This document shows positions 23,926 to 32,460 of a stretch of 64,000 nt of DNA, in pieces (the stretch's first letter is position 1; the number at the start of each line of letters is the position of its first letter). This stretch comes from Lentzea cavernae. GTDB lineage: Bacteria > Actinomycetota > Actinomycetes > Mycobacteriales > Pseudonocardiaceae. The position numbers and the translations under genes were made by a program. The DNA lies in assembly GCF_014653695.1 (NCBI RefSeq), contig NZ_BNAR01000001.1, forward strand, positions 186,001 to 250,000, in the 5' to 3' direction. A model generated the notes under the pieces. It saw only the letters and a program-made list of their open reading frames with translations. It made no database searches and was not told where the DNA came from.

Positions 23926-24995
23926 GGGCGGACTTCGAGGACCTGGTTGAACGGGGTCTGCGCCACTGCGGCGAACCGGGTGAACCCGCCCGCCACCGCC
24001 ACGTCGCGGATCCGCGCGGGCCCGGCCTGCGTGCCGAGCGCGAGGCCGACGTCCTGCGACAGCGATGCCGGCGTGCACAGCAACGTGGAGAAGCCGTAGT
24101 AGGTGCGGCCGACGGGGTTGAGGTTGTCCTCGACGTGGTCACCCGCCATCGGTTCGACGATCATCCACGTGCCGTCGGACGCGATCGCGCTCTTCACGTG
24201 CCGTGCGGCGCCGACCGGGTCGCCCATGTCGTGCAGGCAGTCGAACATGGTCACGAGGTCGTGGTCCGTACCGCTGAAGTCCTGCGCGGACGCCACTTCG
24301 AACGTCACGCGGTCGCCGACCCCGGCGGCCTCCGCGCGTTCGCGGGCGATCCGGACCGACTCGGGGTGGTAGTCCGAGCCGGTGAACGTGGAGTTCGGGA
24401 AGGCCCGTGCCATCAGGATCGTTGATGCGCCGTGGCCACAGCCGACGTCGGCCACCCTGGCGCCCTTGTGCAGTTTCGCGGTCACGCCGTCGAGCGCGGG
24501 CAGCCAGCCCTCGATCAGGTTCGCCTCGTAGTTCGGCCGGAAGAACCGCTCGCAGCCGAGGTGCACGTCGGTGTTGTGCTCGTGCCAACCCACCCCGGAC
24601 CCGCTGCGGGCCGCGTCGAGCACGCGCCCGGCGTCGCGCACGGTGCCCAGCGCGATCTGGAACATGCCGGGCAGGAACGCGGGGCTGTCCTCGACCGTGA
24701 GCGCGACCGCGTGCTCGATCGGCAGTGCGTACCGGCCGGTCGAGGGGTCGTAGGTGACGTACCCGCCGGCGGCCTGGGCGTTGAGCCACTCCCGCACGTA
24801 CGGCTCGGCCGTGGCGCTGCGGTCGGCGAGTTCGGCGGGGCTGATGGGCTCGCCGGAAGCCATGGCGCGGTAGTAGCCGAGCTCGTCCCCCATGACGACG
24901 AGGGCGGCGTTGAGCGTGGCGCCGACCTCGTCGACGGCACGGAACACGAACTGCATGAGCTTGTCGGTGTCGACCTCGGGTCTTGTCGTGGTCAT
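23922..24995 (-). CDS. Class I SAM-dependent methyltransferase (Rv2258c-like)
   Basis: A 357-residue protein with an N-terminal winged-helix-like region (KLMQFVFRAVDEVGATLNAALVVMGDELGYYRAM, LADRSATAEPYVREWL) and a Rossmann methyltransferase domain: ARVADVGCGHGASTILMARAFP is motif I, FTGSDYHPESVRIARERA motif II, and LVTMFDCLHDMGDP motif IV. This layout matches the Rv2258c group and resembles O-methyltransferases. ATG 24995 has GGAGGGAAGAG upstream. It is the first gene of an operon with the hydrolase-glycosyltransferase fusion and is divergent from a LuxR-type regulator. Confidence 0.85.
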   Translation of the reverse strand: MTTTRPEVDTDKLMQFVFRAVDEVGATLNAALVVMGDELGYYRAMASGEPISPAELADRSATAEPYVREWLNAQAAGGYVTYDPSTGRYALPIEHAVALTVEDSPAFLPGMFQIALGTVRDAGRVLDAARSGSGVGWHEHNTDVHLGCERFFRPNYEANLIEGWLPALDGVTAKLHKGARVADVGCGHGASTILMARAFPNSTFTGSDYHPESVRIARERAEAAGVGDRVTFEVASAQDFSGTDHDLVTMFDCLHDMGDPVGAARHVKSAIASDGTWMIVEPMAGDHVEDNLNPVGRTYYGFSTLLCTPASLSQDVGLALGTQAGPARIRDVAVAGGFTRFAAVAQTPFNQVLEVRP

Positions 24996-25027
24996 CTGCT
25001 CTTCCCTCCATCTGAGGGCCGGAACCT

Positions 25028-27763
25028 ATGAGCGCCAACGGGACGGCCGCATCAGGTGCCCCACCTAGGGTTCGCGGACCTACACTCCCCCGTGTGCTGA
25101 TGGGGCGCGACTCGGAGCGGCAGCGGATCGAGCGACTCGTCGCGGGCGCTCGGATCGGGCACGGCGGTGCCCTGGCGCTGACGGGCGAGCCGGGTGTCGG
25201 CAAGACCGCGTTGCTGCGGTTCGCGGCCGAGTGCGCGTTCGGCATGAACGTCCTGCGGGCGGCCGGGAGCGTGCCGGAGCAGGAGATCCCGTTCGGTGCC
25301 CTGCACCAGGTGCTGCGGCCCGCGCTGGACCGGCTGGGCGAGATCCCCGGGCCCCAGGCGCGGGCGTTGTCCGTCGCGCTCGCCCTGGGTCCGGGCGAGG
25401 TCGTCGACCGCTTCGCGGTCGGCGCCGCGACGCTCAGCCTGCTGTGCCGGTTCGCCGAGGAACGCCCTGTGGCCGTGCTGCTCGACGACCTGCACCTGGT
25501 CGACCGCGCCTCCGCGGAAGCGCTCGCGTTCGCGGCCCGCAGACTCGCCGCCGACCCGATCGTGCTGCTGGCCACCACCCGCTCACCCGACCCGCCGCTG
25601 CCCGCGCTGCCGTTGTCCGGCATCGACCTGGCCTCCGCCGGCGCCCTGGTGGCGAGCCGTTCGGACGTGCCGGTGTCGCCCGAGCTCATCGCCCGGCTGC
25701 ACCGCGCGACGGCCGGCAACCCGCTCGCGTTGATCGAACTGGCCCCCGAGGCGCATCGGCACGTCTCGCCCGAGGCACCGCTGCCGGTGTCCGCCGCGCT
25801 GGCCCACGAGTTCGCCGCGCAGGCGGGCTCCCTCGGTGAGGCGGGTCAGGCGGCGCTGGCGGTCGCCGCGGTGGCGGGCACCGACCTGCGCGTGGTCGCC
25901 GCCGCGTGCCGGGTGCTGGACGTGCCCGTCGACTCGCTGACCGAGGCCGAGAGCGCCGGTCTCATCCGCATCGCCGACGGTCACGTCGAGTTCCGGCACC
26001 CGTTGATCCGGGCGGCCGTCCACGGCGCCGCACCCCACCGCCGGTCGATCCACCGCGCGGTCGCCGAGGCACTGGGACCCCACGACGCAGACAGGCACGC
26101 CTGGCACCTCGCCGAGGCCGCCGTCGGACCGGACGCCCACGTCGCGGACCTGCTGGTCGGCGCGGCGCTGCGGGCGCACGAACGCAGTGCGCACGACGTC
26201 GCCTCCGCCGCCTACGAACGAGCCGCGCGGCTGAGTCCGGATGCCGGGCGCCACGCCGCGCTGTGCGTCTCCGCGGCGGAGTCGGCGTGGCTGGCGGGCG
26301 AGACGGCGCGATCCGTCTCGTTGCTCGACGAGGCGGGCGGGCTGACCGACCCCGGCGTCCGGCTGCGGGCCGTCGAACTGCGGGCGGCGATCGCGGCCCG
26401 CACCGGTTCCCTCACCGAGGCCCGCGACCTCTGCCGCGTCGCCGCCGGGGAGACCGGCAGCCCCGACGCGGGCGTGGTGCTGCTCGCCGACGCGGTGCAC
26501 GCGTGCTTCTACCTCGGCGACACCGTGACCGGGGTCGAACTGGCGCACGAGATCGAGGCGGTGCTGGAGCGCGTGACGACGCCGCGGGCGCGGGGGCTCG
26601 GGCAGATGGCGGCGGGGGTCGCGCGGATCCTCGCCAACCGCGGCGGCGCCGGCCAGATCCGGGCCGCCGTCGACCTGCTCGCCTCCTCCGGGCGGCTGCG
26701 CGACGACCGGCGCAGGCTGTCGTGGCTGATGATCGGACCGTTGTTCCTTCGCGACTCGGACTCCGGCGAGGAGTTGAGGCGCATCGTCGCGGACGCCCGT
26801 GCGGAGACCGCCGTCGGCACGTTGCCCGCACTGCTGTTCCACGTCGCGCGGGACGAGGCCACGACGAACCAGTGGAGCCGTGCCGAGGCGACCTACGACG
26901 AGGCGACCCGGCTGGCGCGGGAGACCGGGCAGGAGACCGAGCTCGCGATGTGCCTGGCCGGTCTCGCCTGGCTGCGGGCCCGGCTGGGTGACGAGGAACG
27001 GTGCCGCGACCTCGTCGCGGAGGCGTTGCCGATCTGCCGCGCCCGGGACATCCACATCGGCCGGGTGTGGTCGCTGTTCGCGCTGGGAGAGCTCGAACTG
27101 GGCCTCGGTGACCCGCAGAAGGCGTTGGCACACCTGGAGGAGCTCGCCGCCCTGCTCGACGAGCTCCTGCTGACCGACCCGGACCTGTCGCCCGCGCCGG
27201 AGCTCGCCGACGCGATGGTGCGGCTGGGCCGGCGCGAGGAAGCCCTGCGGGTCGCGCGGCGTTTCGGGGCCGAGGCCGCGGCGAAGGGGCAGCCGTGGGC
27301 GTTGGGCCGCGCGGAGCGAACGCTGGGCGTGCTCAGCGACGACTTCGACACCCACTTCGAGGCGGCTTTGTCCTTCCACCACAGGACTTTGGACGACTTC
27401 GAGACCGCGCGCACCCGGCTCGCCTACGGTGCCCGCCTGCGACGTGCCCGGCGGAGGGTGGACGCCCGGCCGCACCTGCACGCGGCGCTGGAGACGTTCG
27501 AGAACCTGCGCGCGGCCCGGTGGGCGGACGTCGCCGCGGTCGAACTGGGCGCCACCGGTGAGACGATCGAACGCAGGCCGAGGAGCGAAACCCTGACACC
27601 ACAGGAGTTGCAGGTCTCGCTCCTGCTCGCCGAGGGCAAGACCACCCGCGAGGTCGCGGCCGCGCTGTTCCTGAGCCCCAAGACCATCGAGTACCACCTG
27701 CGCAAGGTCTACACGAAGCTCGGCATCCGCTCACGCGCCGAGCTGGCCGACCGGCTGCCCTGA
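25028..27763 (+). CDS. Large LuxR-family regulator with AAA ATPase (LAL type)
   Basis: A 911-residue LAL regulator. The N-terminal ATPase has a Walker A GEPGVGKTALL and a Walker B PVAVLLDDLHLVD; a long helical TPR-like middle follows; the C-terminus is a LuxR HTH (LTPQELQVSLLLAEGKTTREVAAALFLSPKTIEYHLRKVYTKLGIRSRAELADR). Start ATG 25028 has GAGGG at about 9 nt. An alternative is GTG 25094 or ATG 25100: TACACT lies 7 nt before 25094, and homology-like sequence (MGRDSERQ) begins there. It is divergent from the methyltransferase operon, the likely target. Confidence 0.87.
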   Translation: MSANGTAASGAPPRVRGPTLPRVLMGRDSERQRIERLVAGARIGHGGALALTGEPGVGKTALLRFAAECAFGMNVLRAAGSVPEQEIPFGALHQVLRPALDRLGEIPGPQARALSVALALGPGEVVDRFAVGAATLSLLCRFAEERPVAVLLDDLHLVDRASAEALAFAARRLAADPIVLLATTRSPDPPLPALPLSGIDLASAGALVASRSDVPVSPELIARLHRATAGNPLALIELAPEAHRHVSPEAPLPVSAALAHEFAAQAGSLGEAGQAALAVAAVAGTDLRVVAAACRVLDVPVDSLTEAESAGLIRIADGHVEFRHPLIRAAVHGAAPHRRSIHRAVAEALGPHDADRHAWHLAEAAVGPDAHVADLLVGAALRAHERSAHDVASAAYERAARLSPDAGRHAALCVSAAESAWLAGETARSVSLLDEAGGLTDPGVRLRAVELRAAIAARTGSLTEARDLCRVAAGETGSPDAGVVLLADAVHACFYLGDTVTGVELAHEIEAVLERVTTPRARGLGQMAAGVARILANRGGAGQIRAAVDLLASSGRLRDDRRRLSWLMIGPLFLRDSDSGEELRRIVADARAETAVGTLPALLFHVARDEATTNQWSRAEATYDEATRLARETGQETELAMCLAGLAWLRARLGDEERCRDLVAEALPICRARDIHIGRVWSLFALGELELGLGDPQKALAHLEELAALLDELLLTDPDLSPAPELADAMVRLGRREEALRVARRFGAEAAAKGQPWALGRAERTLGVLSDDFDTHFEAALSFHHRTLDDFETARTRLAYGARLRRARRRVDARPHLHAALETFENLRAARWADVAAVELGATGETIERRPRSETLTPQELQVSLLLAEGKTTREVAAALFLSPKTIEYHLRKVYTKLGIRSRAELADRLP
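25081..25086 (+). promoter_or_regulatory. Candidate -10 for an alternative leaderless start of the LuxR-type gene
   Basis: TACACT is 7 nt before GTG 25094, inside the longer frame; if used, the protein begins at VLMGRDSERQ. Confidence 0.35.
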
Positions 27764-28381
27764 CGCCCACGCGAACCCGTCGGGGTCGGTGAACCGCCCG
27801 GCGCCGTGCATCTCGATCCGGTGCGAGCCGGAGCCTTCCGGGGCCACCCCGGCGTCCTTGGCGAGGGCGCGCCGCCGGTAGAGCCCGAGCTTCACGGCAC
27901 CCGCCGCGGCGAACTGGACGTACGTGCGGCCGAAGCTCTTCTCCACGGCGAAGCCCTGCTCGACGTAGCACCGCCTGCTCGCCGCCACGTCCGTCGCACC
28001 GAGCAGCAGCACGACGTCGTTGATCTCACCGGTGGCGGGGCCGGTGTTCTTCTTCGCCGACGTCGCCACCTTCCAGATGGTGCCGTCCGGCGCCCGCACC
28101 ACGCCGCCGTAGCCCCACAGCGACTTCGCGGCGGGCTTGAGCACCGTCGCGCCGGCGTCGACAGCGCCGCCGGCCAGGAGGTCGACGTCCGCGGGCTGCG
28201 ACACCGTGAGCGACAGGGTGAAGCCGCGGAAGCCGGTGGCCGGCTCCTGCGAGGCCCGCAGGCGCAGGCGGGAGCCGAGTCCGAAGGCGTTGGCGTTGGC
28301 GTTGGCGTTGGCGTTGGCGTAGAAGCGTTCGGCGGCCGCGAGGTCGGCCACCTCGAGGGTGATCGCGTCGAGTGAGGTCAT
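27731..28381 (-). CDS. Two-domain VOC (glyoxalase/bleomycin-resistance) protein with Asn-Ala repeat
   Basis: From ATG 28381 the protein is 216 residues: two VOC halves, TSLDAITLEVADLAAAERFYA and GEINDVVLLLGATDVAASRRCYVEQGF, each a beta-alpha-beta-beta-beta unit. Between FYA and FGLGSR it carries five Asn-Ala pairs from a hexanucleotide repeat where relatives would have none or one. VOC proteins bind metals and act as lyases, dioxygenases or drug-binding proteins. Start 28381 is favoured over 28402 because TAGCGT lies 7 nt upstream. Its 3' end overlaps the LuxR-type gene by 33 bp, convergently. Confidence 0.82.
   Translation of the reverse strand: MTSLDAITLEVADLAAAERFYANANANANANAFGLGSRLRLRASQEPATGFRGFTLSLTVSQPADVDLLAGGAVDAGATVLKPAAKSLWGYGGVVRAPDGTIWKVATSAKKNTGPATGEINDVVLLLGATDVAASRRCYVEQGFAVEKSFGRTYVQFAAAGAVKLGLYRRRALAKDAGVAPEGSGSHRIEMHGAGRFTDPDGFAWASGQPVGQLGA
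28286..28320 (-). repeat. Hexanucleotide microsatellite (GGCGTT)5.8
   Basis: Five full GGCGTT units and GGCGT on the plus strand encode the Asn-Ala repeat of the VOC protein. Unit gain or loss keeps the frame, so it tunes length, not expression. Confidence 0.9.
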
Positions 28382-28388
28382 GCCGGGA

Positions 28389-28394
28389 ACGCTA
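28389..28394 (-). promoter_or_regulatory. -10 hexamer of the VOC gene
   Basis: TAGCGT, whose TAG is also the stop codon of the DedA gene, lies 7 nt before ATG 28381. Confidence 0.45.
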
Positions 28395-29009
28395 GGCGTC
28401 ATCCTTCGCCCGGTGCTTCTCGATTCCTGACCGGACCGCGATCACCGCGACGACGACCACCACCGCGGCCACGACCATGCTGCCGGTCCCGACCACCTTC
28501 TCGATCTTCCGCGCCGTCTCCCCCGCCGCGGCGCCGAGGCCGATGTGCAGCGCGCACCACCCCGTCGCGCCGACCAGCACGGCGGGCAGGAACGTCCGGT
28601 AGGGCAGTCCGGCGGCCCCCGCCGCGGCGGGCAGCACGGTCCGCAGCACCGGGAGGAAGATCGCGACCAGCACCGCGACCGCTCCTCTGCGCCGCAGGAA
28701 GTCCGTTGCGCGGTCCCAGTGCCGCGCGCCGTGCCGTCGCACGATCTTCGACTCACGCAGCCGTGTGCCGTAGCGCCTGCCGAGCAGGAACCCGACCGAG
28801 TCGCCGCCGACCGCGCACACCGTGGTCACCAGCCACATCCCGACGAACGCGGGCGGGCTCGTGGCGGTGGTGCCGAGCACGAAGAGGCCGGTCTCGCCGG
28901 GTGCGATGAACCCCAGGCCGAGCGTGCACTCGCCGAACACGAGGACACCGGCGGCGACGACCACCCAGAACGGCGGCAGGGCCGCGAGCCAGTCGAGGAA
29001 CGCGGTCAC
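28392..29009 (-). CDS. DedA/SNARE-associated (VTT-domain) membrane protein
   Basis: A 205-residue membrane protein with the DedA motifs FGECTLGLGFIAPGE (acidic residue and re-entrant loop), GDSVGFLLGRRYG, and FLPVLRTVLPAAAGAAGLPYRTF with the functional Arg. DedA proteins move lipids such as undecaprenyl phosphate or phospholipids across the membrane. GTG 29009 overlaps the lipase stop (GTGA), so translation is coupled. A C-terminal hydrophobic helix ends in a short charged tail. Confidence 0.87.
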   Translation of the reverse strand: MTAFLDWLAALPPFWVVVAAGVLVFGECTLGLGFIAPGETGLFVLGTTATSPPAFVGMWLVTTVCAVGGDSVGFLLGRRYGTRLRESKIVRRHGARHWDRATDFLRRRGAVAVLVAIFLPVLRTVLPAAAGAAGLPYRTFLPAVLVGATGWCALHIGLGAAAGETARKIEKVVGTGSMVVAAVVVVVAVIAVRSGIEKHRAKDDA

Positions 29010-30148
29010 GGGACGAGCCTCGCGTCCGGGTGGGCGGGCGAGTCGCCGTCGAACAGGGTGGTGTGCCGTCCTCGCAGGTGCAGGTCGAAGAACGCGGCGA
29101 GGTACTCCCGTTGCGCGGCAAGGCTCCGGTGCGCGTCGACGGTGCCGATCGCCGCCGCGAGCTTGTCGGTGGGCAGCGGGTGCCTCCGGTCGATCTGGGG
29201 CAGCAGCACCTGGGCGTCGGTGAAGCTCGCGTGTTCCGCCTCGGCCAGGTGCACGTCCCGCTTCCAGCCGGTGGAGTTCGCCCAGAACGACGCCCAGTCC
29301 GGTGCGTGCACGTGGTCGTGCGGGAGCTCGTCCGCCCCGCTGGTTCCACCGCCCATCAACAGGAACGGCCGGTCCGCGCCCCGTGCGCTCGCCTGGCCGG
29401 ACCTCGGGTCCAGGCTGCCGTCGAGGTTGGCGCCCGCGTCGATGCGCGGGTCGGTGAGCATCGCCTCGGCGGCGGTGAACCCGCCCATCGAGTGGCCGGC
29501 CATGCCGATCCTCGACAGGTCCATCGCGGGCGCGAGAGCCGTGGAGCCGAGCCGGTCCAGCACGAAACCGGTGTCGCGCACCCGTTCCCGCATCATCAGC
29601 GCGGTGTCCACGCGGCTGACGGGCAGTTCGACGCGGTCGGGGAACTCCACGGGACCGGCGAAGGTGTGGTCGATCGTGACGACGACGTAGCCTCGGCTGG
29701 CGAGGTCCTCGACGAGCGTGGTGCCGAACGAGCGCGACTGCCCGCGTCCCGGCGAGTAGACGACCACCGGGCGACGTCCGGGGAACACGGGCGCGTCCGT
29801 CCTCGCGCGGACGCGGGTGCCCGCGAAGTCGGCGACGCCGGGATCGAGCCCGACCGACCCCGCGGAGGTCTGGTCGTAGAACGCGGCGATCCCAGCGCGG
29901 AGGTGGCGTGCGGGGGCCCGCAGCGACGGCATCGCCGGGTACCACAACGAGATCATCACTTCGCGCGACCTGCCTGGGGCCCACGGATCGGCGCGGCTCT
30001 CGTCCACGAGGTGCAGTTCGGTCGTGCCCACGGGGAACGGCCCGGACGGCTTCGGCAGCGAGAGCGGGACGGGGTCGGCGACCGCGGGGCCGGCGAGCGC
30101 GGCGGTCAGCACTCCCGCCACGACAACGGCTTCGTACCTGGTTTTCAC
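29006..30148 (-). CDS. Secreted alpha/beta-hydrolase (PAF-acetylhydrolase/lipase-like)
   Basis: From GTG 30148 the product is 380 residues with a Sec signal (KTRYEAVVVAGVLTAALAGPAVA). The fold motifs are RPVVVYSPGRGQSRSFG (oxyanion region), the nucleophile elbow GMAGHSMGG, and a late His in EAEHASFTD. The arrangement matches platelet-activating-factor acetylhydrolase-like and cutinase/PETase-related lipases of actinomycetes. The earlier frame start (30208) would put charged residues before the signal. Coupled to DedA by a GTGA overlap. Substrate unknown; extracellular esters are likely. Confidence 0.82.
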   Translation of the reverse strand: MKTRYEAVVVAGVLTAALAGPAVADPVPLSLPKPSGPFPVGTTELHLVDESRADPWAPGRSREVMISLWYPAMPSLRAPARHLRAGIAAFYDQTSAGSVGLDPGVADFAGTRVRARTDAPVFPGRRPVVVYSPGRGQSRSFGTTLVEDLASRGYVVVTIDHTFAGPVEFPDRVELPVSRVDTALMMRERVRDTGFVLDRLGSTALAPAMDLSRIGMAGHSMGGFTAAEAMLTDPRIDAGANLDGSLDPRSGQASARGADRPFLLMGGGTSGADELPHDHVHAPDWASFWANSTGWKRDVHLAEAEHASFTDAQVLLPQIDRRHPLPTDKLAAAIGTVDAHRSLAAQREYLAAFFDLHLRGRHTTLFDGDSPAHPDARLVP

Positions 30149-30225
30149 ATGTCCGAGCCTGTCGATCAGGCCTGCCGCCCGGCATCTGTCGAACGCTGCC
30201 GGGCACACTGGCCGAAAGACATAGG

Positions 30226-30882
30226 TCAGCCCTGGTCGACCAGTCCGGCCTCGAACGCGATGATCGCGGCGCGCACCCGGTTCGGCACCTCGAGCCGCCG
30301 CAGGATGGAGCTGACGAACACCTTCACCGTGCCCTCCACGACGTGCAGCCGCCTGCCGATCTCGGCGTTGGGTAGCCCGGCGCCGACCAGCGCGAGCACC
30401 TCCCGTTCGCGCTCGGTGAGCCTGGCGACCAGTTCCCGCGCGCGCACCGAACCGGACACCCGTTCGCCGCCCAGCCGCTGGACCGCCCAGTGCGCGATCT
30501 TCGGCGACAGGTACGCGGCCCCCTCCGCCACGGCCCTGACCGCGGCGAAGAGCTCCCTCGGATCTCCCGTCTTGAGCAGGAAACCGCTGGCACCGCCGTC
30601 GAACGCGCGCGCGATGTGCTCGTCCTCGGAGAACGTCGTCAGCATGATCACGCCGGTGCCCGGGACGGTGCGGCGGATCTCGGCCGCCGCGGCCAGCCCG
30701 TCCACGCGCGGCATCATGATGTCCAGCAGCACGACGTCCGGCCGGTGGGCCTGCGCGAGTTCCACCGCCTCACGCCCGTCGGCCGCCTCACCGACCACCT
30801 CGAACTCGGGTTCGGCGCCGAGCACCGCGCGGACCCCGGCCCTGGTCAGCGGTTCGTCGTCGGCCAGCAGCACCCGGATCAC
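30226..30882 (-). CDS. NarL/LuxR-family response regulator
   Basis: A 218-residue regulator: receiver domain with VLLADDEP, phosphoacceptor Asp in VVLLDIMMPRVDG and the conserved Lys in GFLLKTGDP; then a LuxR-type HTH (LTEREREVLALVGAGLPNAEIGRRLHVVEGTVKVFVSSILRRL). GTG 30882 overlaps the kinase stop (GTGA), so this is the partner of the kinase encoded upstream. The helix includes Phe-Val where most relatives have His-Val in TVKxH. Targets unknown; the secreted lipase/DedA genes downstream are candidates. Confidence 0.9.
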   Translation of the reverse strand: MIRVLLADDEPLTRAGVRAVLGAEPEFEVVGEAADGREAVELAQAHRPDVVLLDIMMPRVDGLAAAAEIRRTVPGTGVIMLTTFSEDEHIARAFDGGASGFLLKTGDPRELFAAVRAVAEGAAYLSPKIAHWAVQRLGGERVSGSVRARELVARLTEREREVLALVGAGLPNAEIGRRLHVVEGTVKVFVSSILRRLEVPNRVRAAIIAFEAGLVDQG

Positions 30883-32333
30883 CGCTCCTCCCCCGCCGAG
30901 ATGGCGCCGCGCGGCACGGTCTCCTTGAGCACCAACCGGTCCGCGACGAAGCACAGCCGGAAGAACAGCCGCTCGTCGGTCTGCTCGCTCGCCCAGTGAT
31001 AGCGGCAGTCAGCGCCCTTCGGCGGGTCGGAGAGCATGCGTTCGGGGTCCCCCAGGATCTGGAACGGTGGCAGCACGGCCTCGACGTCCGCCTGCGGCGC
31101 GCCGGGCACGATCTTCTCGAACACCTCGGGATCGAGGCTGTTGCCGGCCCCGACCGTCGCGTAGAGCGCCATCGTGAGCACCGCGACGGCGGTGCCGGCC
31201 AGCAGCGGTGTCCTGGCCACCCCGGCCAGGCGGCGACGGGCGGGCGGACCGGCGGGCGCCGGTCGTGCGTCGTGCGGCAGCTCCGCCACCAGCGCGAACC
31301 CGTCGTCCCGCGGCTCGGCGGTGAGCGTGCCGCCCAGCGACCGGACGTGGTCGGCCAGTCCGGCCAGCCCGGTTCCGCCGCCTGGTCCGGGCCTCGCGGC
31401 CATCTGTCCATTCGCGACGGTCACGGTCGTGGTGTCGTACGAGCGCTCGACCCGCACGCTGACCGGTGCTCCCGGCGCGTGCTTGGCGGCGTTCGTCAGT
31501 CCTTCCCGGACGATCCGGTGCACGGCGCGTTCGACAGGTTCGGGGGACGGCCCGGCCGGGGTCCACGAGACGTCCATGCCCGCGGCGGCCGCGCGTTCGA
31601 CCAGTGCGCCGACGTCGGTCCGTTCGTCCCGCGGCCCGAGCACGCCGATGATCTCCTGGAGCCGTTCAGTCGCCGCCGCCACGCCCGCCCGCAGCTCACC
31701 GGCCGCCAACCGGTGCCGTTCCGGCAGGTCCGGCGCCACCTCGAGCGCGGCCGCCCGCAAAGCGACGAGCCCCCACTCGTGGCCGAGCGAGTCGTGCATG
31801 TCCCGCGCGATCCGGGTCCGTTCCCGCAACGCCGCCTGGTCGAGGCCCGCCGCGGAGAGTTCGGCGCGGAGCCGCAGGTACCGGCCCAGCAGCCACGGTC
31901 CCAGCACCACGGCCAGCACGATCAGCACCAGCACGGACCAGTCGTAGACCCCGAACAGCACGCCGAACCCGCCGCGCACCGATCCGTCCGCCAGCACGCT
32001 GACCGGCAGCCCGGCCAGCAGCACGGCGGCCAGCGGCAGGAGCACCGGCTCCGCTGCCCACCTCCCGGCGCGGAACCCGAACACACCGGCCGCGAAGAAC
32101 GGCCAGACCCACGGCAGGTTCGTCACGGTCGGCGCCAGCACCAGCGCCGGTGCGGCCGCGGCCGCGACGTGCGCGCAGACCGTCCACACCGGAGACCTCC
32201 GGAAGAGCACGACCGCGGCGGTCAGCAGGACGAGCGCGGCCACCAGTCCGACGAGCCCCTCGAACACCGCCGCCGCCGCCAGGACCACCCACAACACGGC
32301 GTCCGGCCACCGCAGCCCCCAGCCGCACCTCAT
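30879..32333 (-). CDS. NarL-type sensor histidine kinase with extra C-terminal domain
   Basis: From ATG 32333 the protein is 484 residues. About six N-terminal membrane helices are followed by a HisKA_3 dimerisation helix with the phospho-His in RTRIARDMHDSLGHEW, then an HATPase domain (REGLTNAAKHAPG, GTGLAGLADHVRSLGGTL). Unusually, about 110 residues follow the ATPase: another hydrophobic segment (LLAGTAVAVLTMALYATVG) and a small domain with KIVPGAPQADVEAVLPPFQILGDP, reminiscent of BamE/SmpA-like folds. TACGAT lies 6 nt before the ATG, supporting this start. It forms a two-component pair with the regulator at 30226. Confidence 0.85.
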   Translation of the reverse strand: MRCGWGLRWPDAVLWVVLAAAAVFEGLVGLVAALVLLTAAVVLFRRSPVWTVCAHVAAAAAPALVLAPTVTNLPWVWPFFAAGVFGFRAGRWAAEPVLLPLAAVLLAGLPVSVLADGSVRGGFGVLFGVYDWSVLVLIVLAVVLGPWLLGRYLRLRAELSAAGLDQAALRERTRIARDMHDSLGHEWGLVALRAAALEVAPDLPERHRLAAGELRAGVAAATERLQEIIGVLGPRDERTDVGALVERAAAAGMDVSWTPAGPSPEPVERAVHRIVREGLTNAAKHAPGAPVSVRVERSYDTTTVTVANGQMAARPGPGGGTGLAGLADHVRSLGGTLTAEPRDDGFALVAELPHDARPAPAGPPARRRLAGVARTPLLAGTAVAVLTMALYATVGAGNSLDPEVFEKIVPGAPQADVEAVLPPFQILGDPERMLSDPPKGADCRYHWASEQTDERLFFRLCFVADRLVLKETVPRGAISAGEER

Positions 32334-32339
32334 CGGTTC

Positions 32340-32345
32340 ATCGTA
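32340..32345 (-). promoter_or_regulatory. -10 hexamer of the sensor kinase gene
   Basis: TACGAT (minus strand) is followed by 6 nt and ATG 32333, suggesting a leaderless two-component operon. Confidence 0.45.
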
Positions 32346-32388
32346 GAAGACGGCCGTTGTGACCCACGGCACCCAGCCGCCCCGACTC

Positions 32389-32428
32389 AAGCGGGGTACA
32401 GTCCATTTAGAGAAGCGGGGTACGGTCC
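32389..32428 (+). promoter_or_regulatory. Duplicated operator upstream of the FMN reductase/TetR operon
   Basis: Two 16-bp direct repeats, AAGCGGGGTACAGTCC (32389-32404) and AAGCGGGGTACGGTCC (32413-32428), start 24 bp apart and differ at one base. Each contains a TANNNT hexamer, and the second is also flanked by AAGCGG/CCGCTT symmetry. The downstream TetR protein is the likely ligand-responsive binder. Confidence 0.6.
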
Positions 32429-32460
32429 GCTTCAATCGAGGCGGCGAAGGACATCAGGAC

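Noticed and set aside
22018..24099. 693-codon plus-strand frame opposite the hydrolase-glycosyltransferase fusion
   Set aside because: Antisense shadow; Arg/Val/His/Gln-rich with no fold motif.
25583..27697. 704-codon minus-strand frame opposite the LuxR-type gene
   Set aside because: Antisense to a gene with Walker and LuxR motifs; low-complexity product.
28286..28320. Phase-variation switch at the GGCGTT repeat
   Set aside because: The unit is six bases, so unit changes never shift the frame; on/off switching is excluded, only length change remains.
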